Shown: positions 28,320-37,685 of the stretch, one piece after another | How the letters are laid out: every line of letters starts with the position of its first letter | Position numbering within the stretch: position 1 is the stretch's first letter | Source: Maricaulis sp. | GTDB taxonomy: Bacteria; Pseudomonadota; Alphaproteobacteria; Caulobacterales; Maricaulaceae | Length of the DNA stretch: 64,000 nucleotides | Assembly: GCF_015665295.1 (NCBI RefSeq) | Contig: NZ_JADFAJ010000014.1 | Span: 44,980-108,979 of the forward strand | Reading direction: 5' to 3' | Notes under the pieces: model-generated | What the model was told of the DNA's origin: nothing | Database searches by the model: none | The model's input: only the letters and a program-made list of their open reading frames with translations | Made by a program: the position numbers and the translations under genes

Positions 28320-30017
28320 TTACGCCTCGACGGCCATCAGGGCATCGGCCTGGGCCCGTGCGGCATCAGTAATGTCAGCGCCGGACAGCATGCGGGCAAT
28401 CTCCTCGCGGCGGGCCGCGCCATCCAGCTTTACCAGCGTGGTCCGCACCCCGCCCTTGCCATCATCCGACTTGACGATCTGCCAGTGATGGTCGGCCAGC
28501 GCTGCGACCTGCGGCGAGTGGGTGACAACCAGCGTCTGCCCCTTGGCAGCGAGGCGTTTCAGCCGGCGACCGACCGCATCGGCGACCGCCCCGCCGACGC
28601 CCTGGTCGACCTCGTCAAACACCAGGACCAGACCGGCATCATCGCCGGCCAGCGCCACTTTCAGGGCCAGTCCGAAACGCGACAGCTCACCGCCCGAAGC
28701 GATCTTGTCGAGCGCCCCGAAGGGCGAGCCGGGATTGGTGGCAACCTCAAAGACAACATGGTCACGCCCGTCCGGCCCGGCGCGGTCGTCATCACTGGTG
28801 ATGGAGACCCGGAAACGGGCCTTGTCCATTTTCAGCGGTGGCAGTTCGGCAGCAACCGCCTCGGCGAGCGCCTTGCCGGCAGTCTCGCGACTGCGGCTCA
28901 ACGCATGGGCGGCATCGTCATACCGCGCCCGCGCTGCCTTCACGGCCTTCTCCGCCTCGGCAATCCGGTCAGCCGCATTCTCGATCCCGTCGAGCTGGTC
29001 GGTCAGGCGGCCATGCAGCTCGGCCAGCTCGTCCGGCGCGACGTGGTGCTTTCGTGACAGGGCACGCAGGGCGAAGAGACGCTCCTCAACCTCATTGAGG
29101 CGGCCCGGTTCGACCTCAAAGGCGCGCGCGGCATCACCGAGCGCGTCCTCGGCTTCGGCAAACTCGATCAGGGCGCGGTCGATCGCCGTCGAGGCGCGTT
29201 CCAGCGCCGGACCGGCATCGCCGCCGCCGGTACCGATATGGTCGCGCACGCGTTCCAGCCCTCTCAGGGCCGCATTGAGACGCGCCTCGAGACCACCGCC
29301 CTCGCCGGCCAGGGCCTGCTGGGCATCCTGAAGATCGCCCAGGGCGCGCTCTGCGCCTTGCAGGAACTGGCGTTCCTCGGCGAGTTCCGCCTCTTCGCCG
29401 GGTCGCGGATCGAGCCGGTCGAGCTCTTCCAGCGCATGACGCAGAAATTCCTGCTCACTGTCGGAGGCCTGGTTTGCGGCAATCAGCGCGTCGTATTGCC
29501 TGCGCGCCCCGGCCAGGGCGCGCCAGGTCTCACGGCAGGCGGCAAGCTTGTCATCATGGCCCGCGAAACTGTCGAGATAGCCGCGATGGCTCTTGGGATC
29601 CATCAGACCGCGACCGTCGTGCTGACCATGCACTTCAACAAGTACATCGCCGAGGCTGCGCAACAGGCCGATGCTGGCGGCCTGGTCATTGACATGGGCC
29701 CGGCTGCGGCCGTCCTCGCCGAGGCGGCGGCGCAGGATGAGCGGCTCTCCCGGTTCGACCACGAGCCCGGCCTCGTCCAGCAGGGCCCAGGCCGGATGCC
29801 CGGCCGGCAGCTCAAACTCGGCAATTGCCTGAGCTTCCTCGGCGCCACTGCGAACCTGGGCCCGATCCGCGCGTTCACCGGCTGCGAGGCCGAGCGCGCC
29901 GAGCAGGATCGACTTGCCGGCACCGGTCTCACCGGTCAGCGCGCACAATCCCCCTTCGAACAACGCATCAAGCGCGTCGATCAGGACCACATTTCGAATG
30001 GAGAGGGAGAGCAGCAT
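28320..30017 (-). CDS. recN: DNA repair protein RecN
   Basis: A 565-residue SMC-like ATPase that acts early in double-strand break repair. The N-terminal Walker A GETGAGKS is at residues 29-36; the middle is a long, Glu/Ala/Arg-rich coiled coil, and the C-terminal half has the signature region SGGELSRFGLALK and Walker B LVFDEVDQGVGG. RecN is usually SOS-induced, but no canonical GTTC-N7-GTTC box is visible in the 27 bases between it and bamD. It is therefore probably transcribed from the bamD promoter. Confidence 0.96.
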   Translation of the reverse strand: MLLSLSIRNVVLIDALDALFEGGLCALTGETGAGKSILLGALGLAAGERADRAQVRSGAEEAQAIAEFELPAGHPAWALLDEAGLVVEPGEPLILRRRLGEDGRSRAHVNDQAASIGLLRSLGDVLVEVHGQHDGRGLMDPKSHRGYLDSFAGHDDKLAACRETWRALAGARRQYDALIAANQASDSEQEFLRHALEELDRLDPRPGEEAELAEERQFLQGAERALGDLQDAQQALAGEGGGLEARLNAALRGLERVRDHIGTGGGDAGPALERASTAIDRALIEFAEAEDALGDAARAFEVEPGRLNEVEERLFALRALSRKHHVAPDELAELHGRLTDQLDGIENAADRIAEAEKAVKAARARYDDAAHALSRSRETAGKALAEAVAAELPPLKMDKARFRVSITSDDDRAGPDGRDHVVFEVATNPGSPFGALDKIASGGELSRFGLALKVALAGDDAGLVLVFDEVDQGVGGAVADAVGRRLKRLAAKGQTLVVTHSPQVAALADHHWQIVKSDDGKGGVRTTLVKLDGAARREEIARMLSGADITDAARAQADALMAVEA

Positions 30018-30044
30018 TCAGCGCTTTGTCACCCCCGGACCGGA

Positions 30045-30875
30045 TCAGCCGAACAAACGTTGCATGGCCCGCTCAAGGAAGGTCGGGTCAGCTTGCTCGA
30101 TCGCGTCGCCGATCGAAATCCCCTCACGGGTGAGGAGATCATAGCTGTCCTCATACCATTCACTGCCCGGGAAATTGTATCCAAGGACCGCAGCGACCTG
30201 GCGGGCTTCCTCGTCGATGCCCAGCGCGACATAGGCCTCGACCAGGCGGTGCAGCGCTTCCGGCACATGGCTGGTATTGCCGTATTCGCGCAGCACGTTC
30301 TGAAAGCGGTTGATGGCGGCGAGATGATAGCCGCGACGCAGATACCAGCGCCCGACCGTCATTTCCTTGCCGGCGAGATGGTCGCGCGTCATGTCGATCT
30401 TCAGGCGCGCATCGGTGGCGTATCGGCTCTCCGGGAAACGGCGCACAACCTGCTCCAGCGCGGCAAGTGCCTGCTGGGTCGCGGCCTGGTCTCGTCCGAC
30501 ATCCATGATCTGCTCGAAATGGCTGACGGCGATCAGGTAGTAGGCGTAGGCCGCATTGCGATTGCCCGGGTGCAGCGAGATGAAGCGCTGGGCGTCCGAG
30601 ATCGCTTCTTCATAATTGCTGGATTCGTAATTGGCGTAGGCCGCCATCAACATCGAGCGACGGGCCCATTCCGAATAGGGATGCTGGCGCTCGACCTCGT
30701 CGAACTGGGCGGCCGCCAGCGGATATTGGCGACGGTCCAGCGACTCGAAAGCCGTTGCGTAAATCGTCTCGGCCGGTCGCTCGACATAGGCGACGGAATT
30801 GTCCGGACCATTGGCACAGGATGCCAGGAGGGCAGACAGGAGAAGCGGAAAGACAAAACGCGACTTAAGGGTCAT
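30045..30875 (-). CDS. bamD: Outer membrane assembly lipoprotein BamD
   Basis: A 276-residue lipoprotein of the beta-barrel assembly machine. The signal (MTLKSRFVFP...) ends in lipobox LASC (Cys20), giving an outer-membrane anchor. The mature part is made of TPR-like helix pairs: AFESLDRRQYPLAAAQFDEVERQHP, then EAISDAQRFISLHPGN, matching BamD/ComL TPR units. It holds BamA in position for folding outer-membrane proteins. The ATG at 30875 is preferred to a TTG at 30890. It heads a small unit with recN and ligA. Confidence 0.93.
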   Translation of the reverse strand: MTLKSRFVFPLLLSALLASCANGPDNSVAYVERPAETIYATAFESLDRRQYPLAAAQFDEVERQHPYSEWARRSMLMAAYANYESSNYEEAISDAQRFISLHPGNRNAAYAYYLIAVSHFEQIMDVGRDQAATQQALAALEQVVRRFPESRYATDARLKIDMTRDHLAGKEMTVGRWYLRRGYHLAAINRFQNVLREYGNTSHVPEALHRLVEAYVALGIDEEARQVAAVLGYNFPGSEWYEDSYDLLTREGISIGDAIEQADPTFLERAMQRLFG

Positions 30876-30928
30876 GAAAGCACGGCTCAACAGCTCTGGC
30901 AGCCGGAAGGGCCACCCGTTCGAATAGG

Positions 30929-30955
30929 TTTGTAGCGGATGATTGCCTCGGGCAA
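30929..30955 (-). promoter_or_regulatory. Probable housekeeping promoter of bamD-recN-ligA
   Basis: On the minus strand, TTGCCCG (30949-30955) and GCTACAAA (30929-30936) are 12 bases apart. This fits the Caulobacter sigma-73 consensus TTGaCgS-N10-14-GCtANAWC at most positions. It lies about 55 bases upstream of the bamD ATG. Confidence 0.5.
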
Positions 30956-31114
30956 AAGGCCGCTGTCAGGTGATGACGGAATTGAGCGGCACACGCCTCG
31001 GCCCGGGAACACCATCACACCGGCGGGGCTGACAAAATGACGATCGCCCGGACACGCTGGGCGCGCGGTATCGATCAAAAACCGGCCTGTCTGACACGGT
31101 GAGTCGCGAACCGG

Positions 31115-32011
31115 CTAGCGCGCCATCGCCATGGCGCCGGCTTCGACATCGCGCAGATTGACCCATTTCCAGCTGGTCGGATCATCCAGCAGGGCCCGCA
31201 CGGCGGCATTGTTGATCGCATGGCCCGGCCGGGCAGCGCGATAACAGCCGAGGATCGGAGCGCCGGCCAGGGCGATATCGCCGAGCGCGTCGAGCGCCTT
31301 GTGACGCACGAACTCATCCTTGAAGCGCAGGCCTTCCGGATTGGCGATTCCGTCATCGTCGAGCACGACGGCATTGTCCATTGAACCGCCACGGGCGAGA
31401 CCGGCAGCCAGAAGGGCTTCATAATCCTTGCGGAAACCGAAGGTTCGGGCCGAGGCGATATCGTCGCTGAAAATGTCCGGCGCAATATCGAACGCACAGG
31501 ATTGTCGACCGACGCAAGCGTGCTCGAAGCTGATCTCGATTTCGATCGACGGCTTGAGCGCCGGCAGGAAACCGGCACTGCGCTCATCATCCTCGATCAT
31601 CACGGGACGCAGGACCTGGATCGCGCGGCGCGGCATGGCGTGGGATTTCAGGCCGACCTGGCGGATCAGCTTGACGAAGGGTGCGGAGGAGCCGTCCATG
31701 ACGGGGACTTCCGAACCTTCGACTTCAATGATCGCATCGTCGACACCGAGGCCGGCCAGAGCGGCCATCAGGTGTTCGATCGTGGCAACCGAGACGCCAG
31801 CCTCATTGGTGATGGTGGTGCCAAGGCGGACTTCATTGACATTGTGGGCCCGCGCCGCGATGCGATTGTCGAGGTCGGTGATATCCGAGCGCACAAAGAT
31901 GATGCCGGCGCCGGCGCTGGCCGGTTGCAACACCATGCGGACCCGTTCGCCGGTGTGAAGACCGATACCCGCGAAAACAACGGGAGCCGCCAATGTGTGC
32001 CGGTTAATCAC
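31115..32011 (-). CDS. lpxC: UDP-3-O-acyl-N-acetylglucosamine deacetylase LpxC
   Basis: A 298-residue zinc deacetylase that carries out the first committed step of lipid A synthesis. The zinc ligands are visible: His80 (IEHLMAAL), His237 and Asp241 (HKALD), and the catalytic His264 in RPGHAINN. The start is GTG at 32011, giving the usual N-terminus (NRHTLAAPVVFAGIGLHTGE). It lies downstream of ftsZ in the same direction, as in many bacteria, but a strong terminator separates the two, so it needs its own promoter. No promoter could be identified with confidence in the 130-base gap. Confidence 0.96.
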   Translation of the reverse strand: MINRHTLAAPVVFAGIGLHTGERVRMVLQPASAGAGIIFVRSDITDLDNRIAARAHNVNEVRLGTTITNEAGVSVATIEHLMAALAGLGVDDAIIEVEGSEVPVMDGSSAPFVKLIRQVGLKSHAMPRRAIQVLRPVMIEDDERSAGFLPALKPSIEIEISFEHACVGRQSCAFDIAPDIFSDDIASARTFGFRKDYEALLAAGLARGGSMDNAVVLDDDGIANPEGLRFKDEFVRHKALDALGDIALAGAPILGCYRAARPGHAINNAAVRALLDDPTSWKWVNLRDVEAGAMAMAR

Positions 32012-32140
32012 TGTAACACGCCATCTTGCTTGTGGTTTACGCCCAATCCGGATGACAAGCCGTCACCCGTCCCTGTCTGCAGTGAACGACAGGGAGCGTC
32101 TGCTTTCAATTAAAGCATTGTTGCCGTTTGTTACGCGCTT

Positions 32141-32184
32141 GCAACAAAAGGGCGGCCCCTGTGAGCCGCCCTTTTTATTGTTGC
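32141..32184 (-). terminator. Strong intrinsic terminator after ftsZ
   Basis: AAAAGGGCGGC (32146-32156) pairs perfectly with GCCGCCCTTTT (32165-32175), with outer arms GCAACA/TGTTGC extending the stem. Read on the minus strand the hairpin ends in CTTTTG; read on the plus strand it ends in CTTTTTATT. It sits 22 bases after the ftsZ stop and separates ftsZ from lpxC. Confidence 0.9.
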
Positions 32185-32205
32185 AGAACAATGCGTTGAA
32201 AAGGT

Positions 32206-33885
32206 TCAGTTGGCCTGGCGACGCAGGAAGGCCGGGATCTCCAGATCACCCTCCTCCAGACTGTCGCCGAACAGGTCGCCCGACGCCGCACGCGGTGCCG
32301 ACTGGACCGGTGCGGTCTTGGTGACCGGTGCGGCCTTCGGCGCCGGTTCCACCGGCTTCTTGCGGCGACCGAAGAGCGAGAATCCGCGCTTCTCTTCCTT
32401 TGCCTCGGACTGCGGCGTCGCCGATCCGGAGCGCCGTTCTTCATAACGCTGGTTCAGGCGCGCGGCCTCTTCGGCGAGACGGGCCTGATCCTGCACGACC
32501 TGCGGCGCTTCGGCGCGCATCTCGGTGTGCGTTGTGCGTACTTCGGAGACATAGGGGTCACGTTCGACATTGACCGAGCTGGTGGCGATCGCGTCGGAGA
32601 GATCCTCGGCACCCACGGCCCGCTTCATCGGCTCGACCTGGAACTCATGCTCGTTGTGAGTATCCGGCTGCACATGCTCACGGGCGGGCGCCTCGCGGCG
32701 CGGCTCGAGCGAACGCGACTCTGCCTGGCGCGGTTCTGGCTGACGCGGCTCAGGCTGGCGCGGCTCGCTGAAACGCGGCTCCGCCGCACGATCCGCCGCA
32801 ACCCGGCCGGGGCGGTCCGAATTGGTCCGCTTCCAGGGCAGGATGGCATCGTTCGGGCTCGACTGGGCCGGCGCGGCATTGCTGCGCTGGCGCGCCCGCG
32901 GATCGGCCTGGACCATGATCTCGGCGTCGATCCCGGTCGCCACGACCGAAACGCGCATCGAGCCTTCCATGGTCTCGTCGAAGGTGGAGCCGACAATGAT
33001 ATTGGCGTCCGGGTCGACTTCGGCACGGATTTCATTGGCCGCTTCATCAACTTCATAGAGCGTCATGTCATAGCCGCCGGTGATGTTGATCAGCACGCCG
33101 GTGGCGCCCTTCATCGAGACATCATCGAGCAGCGGATTGGAGATCGCGGCCTGGGCGGCTTCCACGGCGCGCTTTTCGCCGCCGGCTTCGCCCGTGCCCA
33201 TCATGGCCTTGCCCATCTCGTTCATCACCGCACGCACGTCGGCGAAGTCGAGATTGATCAGGCCGGGCATGACCATCAGGTCGGTAATTCCGCGCACACC
33301 GGAATGCAGCACCTGGTCCGCCATCGAGAAGGCTTCGGCGAACGTGGTCTTTTCGGTCGCGATGCGGAAGAGATTCTGGTTCGGGATCACGATCAGCGTG
33401 TCGACATGATCCTGGAGCTGATCGATACCGCTCTCGGCCAGCTTCATGCGGCGCGAGCCCTCGAAGTGGAACGGCTTGGTCACGACGCCGACGGTCAGAA
33501 TGCCCATCTCGCGGGCCGCGCGCGCCACGACGGGCGCTGCACCGGTTCCCGTACCACCGCCCATGCCGGCGGTGATGAAGACCATGTGGGCGCCGCCCAG
33601 ATGCTCACGGATTTCCTCGATCGAATCCTCGGCCGACTGCTCGCCGACTTCCGGCCGGGCCCCGGCGCCCAGACCTTCGGTGATCGCAGCGCCCATCTGG
33701 ACCCGCTTCTCCGCCTGCGAGCGCTGCAAGGCCTGCGCGTCCGTATTGGCGACCACGAAATCCACGCCCTCGAGCTTGGCCTCGATCATGTTGTTGACCG
33801 CATTGCCCCCGGCGCCCCCGACACCAAAGACGACAATACGCGGCCGCAATTCGGTCGTTTCAGGGATTGAGAGGTTCAGCGTCAT
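32206..33885 (-). CDS. ftsZ: Cell division GTPase FtsZ
   Basis: A 559-residue tubulin homologue that polymerises into the Z ring. The N-terminal GTPase domain begins at [11 protein letters not shown] and contains the tubulin signature [10 protein letters not shown]; the T7 region ([11 protein letters not shown]) is present. Residues from about 320 form a long, disordered, charged linker that includes [14 protein letters not shown] repeats and acidic and basic patches, ending in the conserved tail [12 protein letters not shown], which binds FtsA and ZapA-type partners. The ATG at 33885 is preferred over a start at 33918. FtsZ and the upstream STAS-like gene are separated by 137 bases that carry a cell-cycle type promoter. 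Confidence 0.97.
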   Translation of the reverse strand: MTLNLSIPETTELRPRIVVFGVGGAGGNAVNNMIEAKLEGVDFVVANTDAQALQRSQAEKRVQMGAAITEGLGAGARPEVGEQSAEDSIEEIREHLGGAHMVFITAGMGGGTGTGAAPVVARAAREMGILTVGVVTKPFHFEGSRRMKLAESGIDQLQDHVDTLIVIPNQNLFRIATEKTTFAEAFSMADQVLHSGVRGITDLMVMPGLINLDFADVRAVMNEMGKAMMGTGEAGGEKRAVEAAQAAISNPLLDDVSMKGATGVLINITGGYDMTLYEVDEAANEIRAEVDPDANIIVGSTFDETMEGSMRVSVVATGIDAEIMVQADPRARQRSNAAPAQSSPNDAILPWKRTNSDRPGRVAADRAAEPRFSEPRQPEPRQPEPRQAESRSLEPRREAPAREHVQPDTHNEHEFQVEPMKRAVGAEDLSDAIATSSVNVERDPYVSEVRTTHTEMRAEAPQVVQDQARLAEEAARLNQRYEERRSGSATPQSEAKEEKRGFSLFGRRKKPVEPAPKAAPVTKTAPVQSAPRAASGDLFGDSLEEGDLEIPAFLRRQAN

Positions 33886-33919
33886 GGGAGACCCCGTGCT
33901 CGGTACTGGAGTTAACATC

Positions 33920-33964
33920 GATTCACCATGAAGTTTGCCGCCAAGACGCTTAAGCAGGCGTTAA
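33920..33964 (-). promoter_or_regulatory. Putative ftsZ promoter with CtrA-type box and GANTC site
   Basis: Reading toward ftsZ: TTAA-GCAGGCG-TTAA (33950-33964) is an exact TTAA-N7-TTAA half-site pair, the CtrA consensus. Next comes a possible -35, TTGGCGG (33938-33944), then, after 10 bases, a -10-like GGTGAATC (33920-33927), which contains GATTC, a CcrM (GANTC) methylation site. The predicted start of transcription would be near 33913. In Caulobacter both CtrA and GANTC methylation act on ftsZ transcription. Confidence 0.6.
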
Positions 33965-34022
33965 ACTGGCGGGCATTCGGTCAGGGAAGTGGTCACGATT
34001 TGCACACGGCCCGGTGATCCGG

Positions 34023-34418
34023 TCAGCCGTTGACCGTCCGCTTGAGCGGCCCGTCGAGCCAGGTCCGGCGGTCATCGGCATTGCGCAGGAATGCTACCGG
34101 GTGGCCCAATTCACACAGCGTGTTGGCAAACAGGCCGATCACGGCCGCATCATGCTCATCGTTCGGCAATATGACCGAGACCGACTTCATCGAGGTGACA
34201 AAGGAGTCAAAGAATTTCGCGAGTTCCGGCGCTTCTACAAGCGAAATCCGCAAATTGATCTTTGTGTAGTCAATCAGGATGCGCGACCAATTGCGGGCCT
34301 CTGCCATCTCTGTCATCTCGACAATGGCGTCGGTCGCACTGTCCCAGTCCTCGTAACCATCAATGATGGCCTCGACACAGGCATGGTCCGGCAGGGCTGA
34401 AACTCGGTTGAAGGACAT
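34023..34418 (-). CDS. STAS-like protein encoded between ftsA and ftsZ
   Basis: A 131-residue soluble protein lying between two core division genes. The fold pattern (ILIDYTKINL strand, helix, VSVILPND strand, VAFLRNADDRRTWL end) is SpoIIAA-like/STAS, as in the gene at 3390-3791. The start ATG at 34418 gives a family-sized protein; the frame is open upstream but overlaps ftsA. It is co-oriented with the dcw operon, 128 bases after ftsA and 137 before ftsZ. Such folds are often anti-anti-sigma or lipid/protein-binding regulators, but no function can be assigned here. Confidence 0.6.
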   Translation of the reverse strand: MSFNRVSALPDHACVEAIIDGYEDWDSATDAIVEMTEMAEARNWSRILIDYTKINLRISLVEAPELAKFFDSFVTSMKSVSVILPNDEHDAAVIGLFANTLCELGHPVAFLRNADDRRTWLDGPLKRTVNG

Positions 34419-34546
34419 GACGCTCTTGATACGACCTAGGGTGATAGATCTAGGGGACGCACCACTGCTTGTCCTTAATGCAGCCGGTAATTGATTATGA
34501 AATGCCAGAAGGGCCGGACGCGGGTCCGACAGGGGGCGGAACCGGT

Positions 34547-35878
34547 TCAGAAGCTCTCTGCGAACCAGCGCCACATCGACGACGCACGACCGCCGCCTGC
34601 CTCGATACGGGTCCGGCGCGGCACCAGCGGCAGCCCGCTCAGGCGCGGCGGCCCGGCGATCGCTTCCGCAGCCCCCCGGGTCTCGCGGCGCACCACGCCG
34701 GCCACCGCGCTGAAGGCCGGTCCGGAGACCGCATCACCCAGCCCGCTGACACCGCAGGGCCCGGCGATACGGACCTGCTTGCCGAACACACGCGCCGCCA
34801 GCTCGGCAGCGCCGGGCAATTGTGCCCCGCCACCGGTCAGGACCAAGCGGCGCCCGGACGTCTTGCCGACGCCGGCCGCATCCAGGCGGTCGCGGATCAG
34901 TTCGAAGGTTTCTTCCAGGCGCGGCCGGATGATGGAATTGAGCAGCGAGCGCGGCGCGCTGTCATAAATCGCACCATGTTCGCCGGAAACCGAGGGGACC
35001 TCGATCATCTGCTGATCATCTTCCGGACTGTCCAGCGCCGAGCCGTACAGCGTCTTCAGGCGTTCGGCGGCGGCCAGCGGCGTCGACAGGCCGCGCGCGA
35101 CATCCGAGGTCACATGGGAACCGCCGACGGGCACCGCGTCGATATGCAAGAGCGCGCCTTCGGCGAAGACGGCCGCCGTGGTGGCGCCGGCACCCATGTC
35201 GATCAGGGTTGCGCCGAGCTTGACCTCGTCGTCAGCCAGGGCCGACAGGCCGGAGGCATAAGGCGTCGCAACAACACCTTTGAGGTCGAGATGGCAGCGC
35301 TCGATACAGGTCGACAGATTGCGCAGCGGGCCGATGGCGGCCGTGATTACATGCACTTCCACGCCCAGCGTCTTGCCGAACATGCCGCGCGGATCCTTTA
35401 TGCCGCGATGATCATCGACCGACCAGGACAGCGGAATGGCGTGCAGGACCACGCGGTCCTCCAGTTCGAATTCGGCCAGCGCGCCATCGAGCAGGCGACG
35501 CGGTTCGCGCTCGGTGATCTCGCGCTGCGGCAGATCGATCTCGGCGGCCAGGCGCGTCGAGGCCGGCTGACCGGCAGACAGCGTCACGGTGACGGCATTG
35601 ACGGCAATACCGGCCATGCGCTCGGCCTGTTCAACGGCGGACCGGATCGCTTCGGCGGCAGCATCCATGTCAACCACGGCGCCGGCGCGAACGCCGCGCG
35701 AGGACTGGTGGCCGACACCGATCACGCGCGGGCGCGGCCCGGCGATGGTCTGGTCGGTACGGGCAATGAAGCAGGCGATCTTGGACGAGCCGACGTCGAG
35801 CGCGGCACACACGCCCTGGGATTTTGAACCGCTGACAGCACTGGGCTGACGCGACCGGAACAGATCGAACACACTCAC
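34547..35878 (-). CDS. ftsA: Cell division protein FtsA
   Basis: A 443-residue actin-like ATPase that links FtsZ to the membrane and recruits later division proteins. The ATP site begins at ALDVGSSKIACFIA, with phosphate-2 LIDMGAGATTAAVF and the adenosine region LTGGGAQLPGAAEL. The C-terminal amphipathic membrane-targeting helix is SMWRWFAESF. The SHS2/1C domain lies between. The start is GTG, overlapping the ftsQ stop by four bases (GTGA). Confidence 0.96.
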   Translation of the reverse strand: MSVFDLFRSRQPSAVSGSKSQGVCAALDVGSSKIACFIARTDQTIAGPRPRVIGVGHQSSRGVRAGAVVDMDAAAEAIRSAVEQAERMAGIAVNAVTVTLSAGQPASTRLAAEIDLPQREITEREPRRLLDGALAEFELEDRVVLHAIPLSWSVDDHRGIKDPRGMFGKTLGVEVHVITAAIGPLRNLSTCIERCHLDLKGVVATPYASGLSALADDEVKLGATLIDMGAGATTAAVFAEGALLHIDAVPVGGSHVTSDVARGLSTPLAAAERLKTLYGSALDSPEDDQQMIEVPSVSGEHGAIYDSAPRSLLNSIIRPRLEETFELIRDRLDAAGVGKTSGRRLVLTGGGAQLPGAAELAARVFGKQVRIAGPCGVSGLGDAVSGPAFSAVAGVVRRETRGAAEAIAGPPRLSGLPLVPRRTRIEAGGGRASSMWRWFAESF

Positions 35879-36783
35879 GCTTCACGCTCCCGCATACCGG
35901 CCGCCGCTGCCCGGTCAGGCAGGGCCCGGACGATCAGATCGCCCTCGCCGCGTAGGTCAAAACTCTCGGCAGCCAGGCGCAATACACCCCGCTCGGCCTG
36001 GAGGCGGGCCAGGATGGCGATCGAGGCCATCACATCGCTCTCCGGCAATTTCACATCGGCACCGCTGTCGAGGCGCAGATTCCAGCGCCGCTCGCCGACC
36101 CGAACGGCCCCGACAACACGGCCGGCAACCTCGGGATAGTGGCTCAACGCGTCGACGATCTCCGTCGCCGAGCTGTTGGCACCCTCGGCCACGACCAAAG
36201 GAAGGTCCGGTGGATTCATCACATCGGCATCGGCGATCACGACGCCCGCGCGATCGATGACGTGCAGCCCGCCCTCGACCTGCCACAGGGCAAAGGCCTC
36301 ACGGGTTTCCACCACGATGGCGATCCGGTTTGGCAGCAGCCGCGCCACACGGGCCCGCCGGATCATCGGCATGGCTTCGATACGGGTCCGGATGTCTTCG
36401 GGATCAATGGAAAAGATCGACTGGCCGTCATGGATTTCCGAGGCCAGCACAATGGCGTGCGCCATTTCGCCGGCCGCACCGGTCACATCAACCGCCCGGA
36501 CGGCAAAGCCGGATGCAGCGAGCTGGCGCTCGACCCGGTCGCCGGCCCAGCCGGCGACATCATCGAGCTGTCCAAAAAGCGCAAGCCCGCCCAGCGTGAC
36601 CGCCGACAGGGCAGCCACCGCCAGCCCGCCGAAACGGGCTGCATTCGCCATACGGTACCTGACACCCCGGACCTGGGCCTCGGCCCAGTTACGCAAACGC
36701 CGCGGTGCGGACACCGCGGCGGACTGGGGTTTGGTCTTGCGACGGACCGCCTTACGCGATCCGGCACGCCTCACCTTCGACAC
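35875..36783 (-). CDS. ftsQ: Cell division protein FtsQ
   Basis: A 302-residue bitopic membrane protein that connects the early and late divisome and holds FtsB/FtsL. It has a basic cytoplasmic N-terminus, one membrane helix (about residues 52-71), a POTRA domain (about 85-150, with VRAVDVTGA) and the FtsQ beta domain. The GTG start at 36783 has GGAG eight bases upstream and overlaps ddl by 13 bases; an ATG at 36804 is an alternative. The C-terminal stop overlaps the ftsA GTG. Confidence 0.9.
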   Translation of the reverse strand: MSKVRRAGSRKAVRRKTKPQSAAVSAPRRLRNWAEAQVRGVRYRMANAARFGGLAVAALSAVTLGGLALFGQLDDVAGWAGDRVERQLAASGFAVRAVDVTGAAGEMAHAIVLASEIHDGQSIFSIDPEDIRTRIEAMPMIRRARVARLLPNRIAIVVETREAFALWQVEGGLHVIDRAGVVIADADVMNPPDLPLVVAEGANSSATEIVDALSHYPEVAGRVVGAVRVGERRWNLRLDSGADVKLPESDVMASIAILARLQAERGVLRLAAESFDLRGEGDLIVRALPDRAAAAGMREREA

Positions 36784-37685
36784 GACGCATTCTCCGCCAT
36801 CCATGCAACGAGATCGGAAAACGCGATCCCGCAATACTGCGCCTGTTCTGGCGCTAGTGATGTGGGAGTCATGCCCGGTTGGGTGTTAATTTCGAGTAAC
36901 CATAGTGGTGTATCGGCAGCCGAATCATAACGGAAATCCGACCGCGTCAGGCCACGGCATCCCAAGGCCTGATGGGCCCTGACGGCCAGATCCTTGGCCA
37001 GTTCGGCGATTTCGTCGGAAACCGGAGCTGGTAAAATATGATCCGATCCGCCGGCAGAGTATTTCGCCTCGTAATCGTAGAAGGTCGTGTTCGGCTTGAT
37101 TTCGGTGACGCACAGCGCCCGGTCTTCCATGACGGCAACGGTCAGCTCGCGACCGGGAATATAGCGTTCGATCAGGATCTCGTCGCCCAGCGCCCAGGCC
37201 GTCGACCCCAGCTCGGCCGGCGGCCGGTTGGCGCCTTCCAGCACGATATGCACGCCGACCGACGAGCCCTGTGCATTCGGCTTGGCGACATAGGGCGGTT
37301 TCATGATGTGGGATTTGGCAGCCTCGAACCGGTTGGCAATCACGCCTTCCGGGCACGGTATGCCGGCCGCGCGCAGCACGTCCTTGGCCTTCTGCTTGTC
37401 CATGGCGAGCGCCGAGGCGAGCACGCCGGAATGGGTGTAGGGCCTGCCGAAATGCTCGAGCACGCCCTGGACCAGACCGTCCTCGCCCCATTCGCCATGC
37501 AGTGCATTGAAGACAATGTCCGGATCGGCATCGGCGAGTTGCTGCGAGAGCTGGCGACCGGCATCGATCTCGACAACCTCGTAGCCGGCCGCGCGAAGGC
37601 CTTTGGCACAGGCCGCGCCGGAAACCAGGGAAACATCCCGTTCCGGCGACAGGCCACCGAGAAGAACCGCAACACGCTTGCTCAT
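36771..37685 (-). CDS. ddl: D-alanine--D-alanine ligase
   Basis: A 304-residue ATP-grasp enzyme that joins two D-Ala residues for the pentapeptide stem. [20 protein letters not shown] is the N-terminal substrate-binding pattern (Gly-Gly-x-Ser-x-Glu). The ATP-grasp domain follows from about residue 100, with [11 protein letters not shown] and the metal-binding end [12 protein letters not shown]. The active-site Ser-Tyr loop ([11 protein letters not shown]) is present. It overlaps murB by four bases upstream and ftsQ by 13 downstream. Confidence 0.95.
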   Translation of the reverse strand: MSKRVAVLLGGLSPERDVSLVSGAACAKGLRAAGYEVVEIDAGRQLSQQLADADPDIVFNALHGEWGEDGLVQGVLEHFGRPYTHSGVLASALAMDKQKAKDVLRAAGIPCPEGVIANRFEAAKSHIMKPPYVAKPNAQGSSVGVHIVLEGANRPPAELGSTAWALGDEILIERYIPGRELTVAVMEDRALCVTEIKPNTTFYDYEAKYSAGGSDHILPAPVSDEIAELAKDLAVRAHQALGCRGLTRSDFRYDSAADTPLWLLEINTQPGMTPTSLAPEQAQYCGIAFSDLVAWMAENASCRR

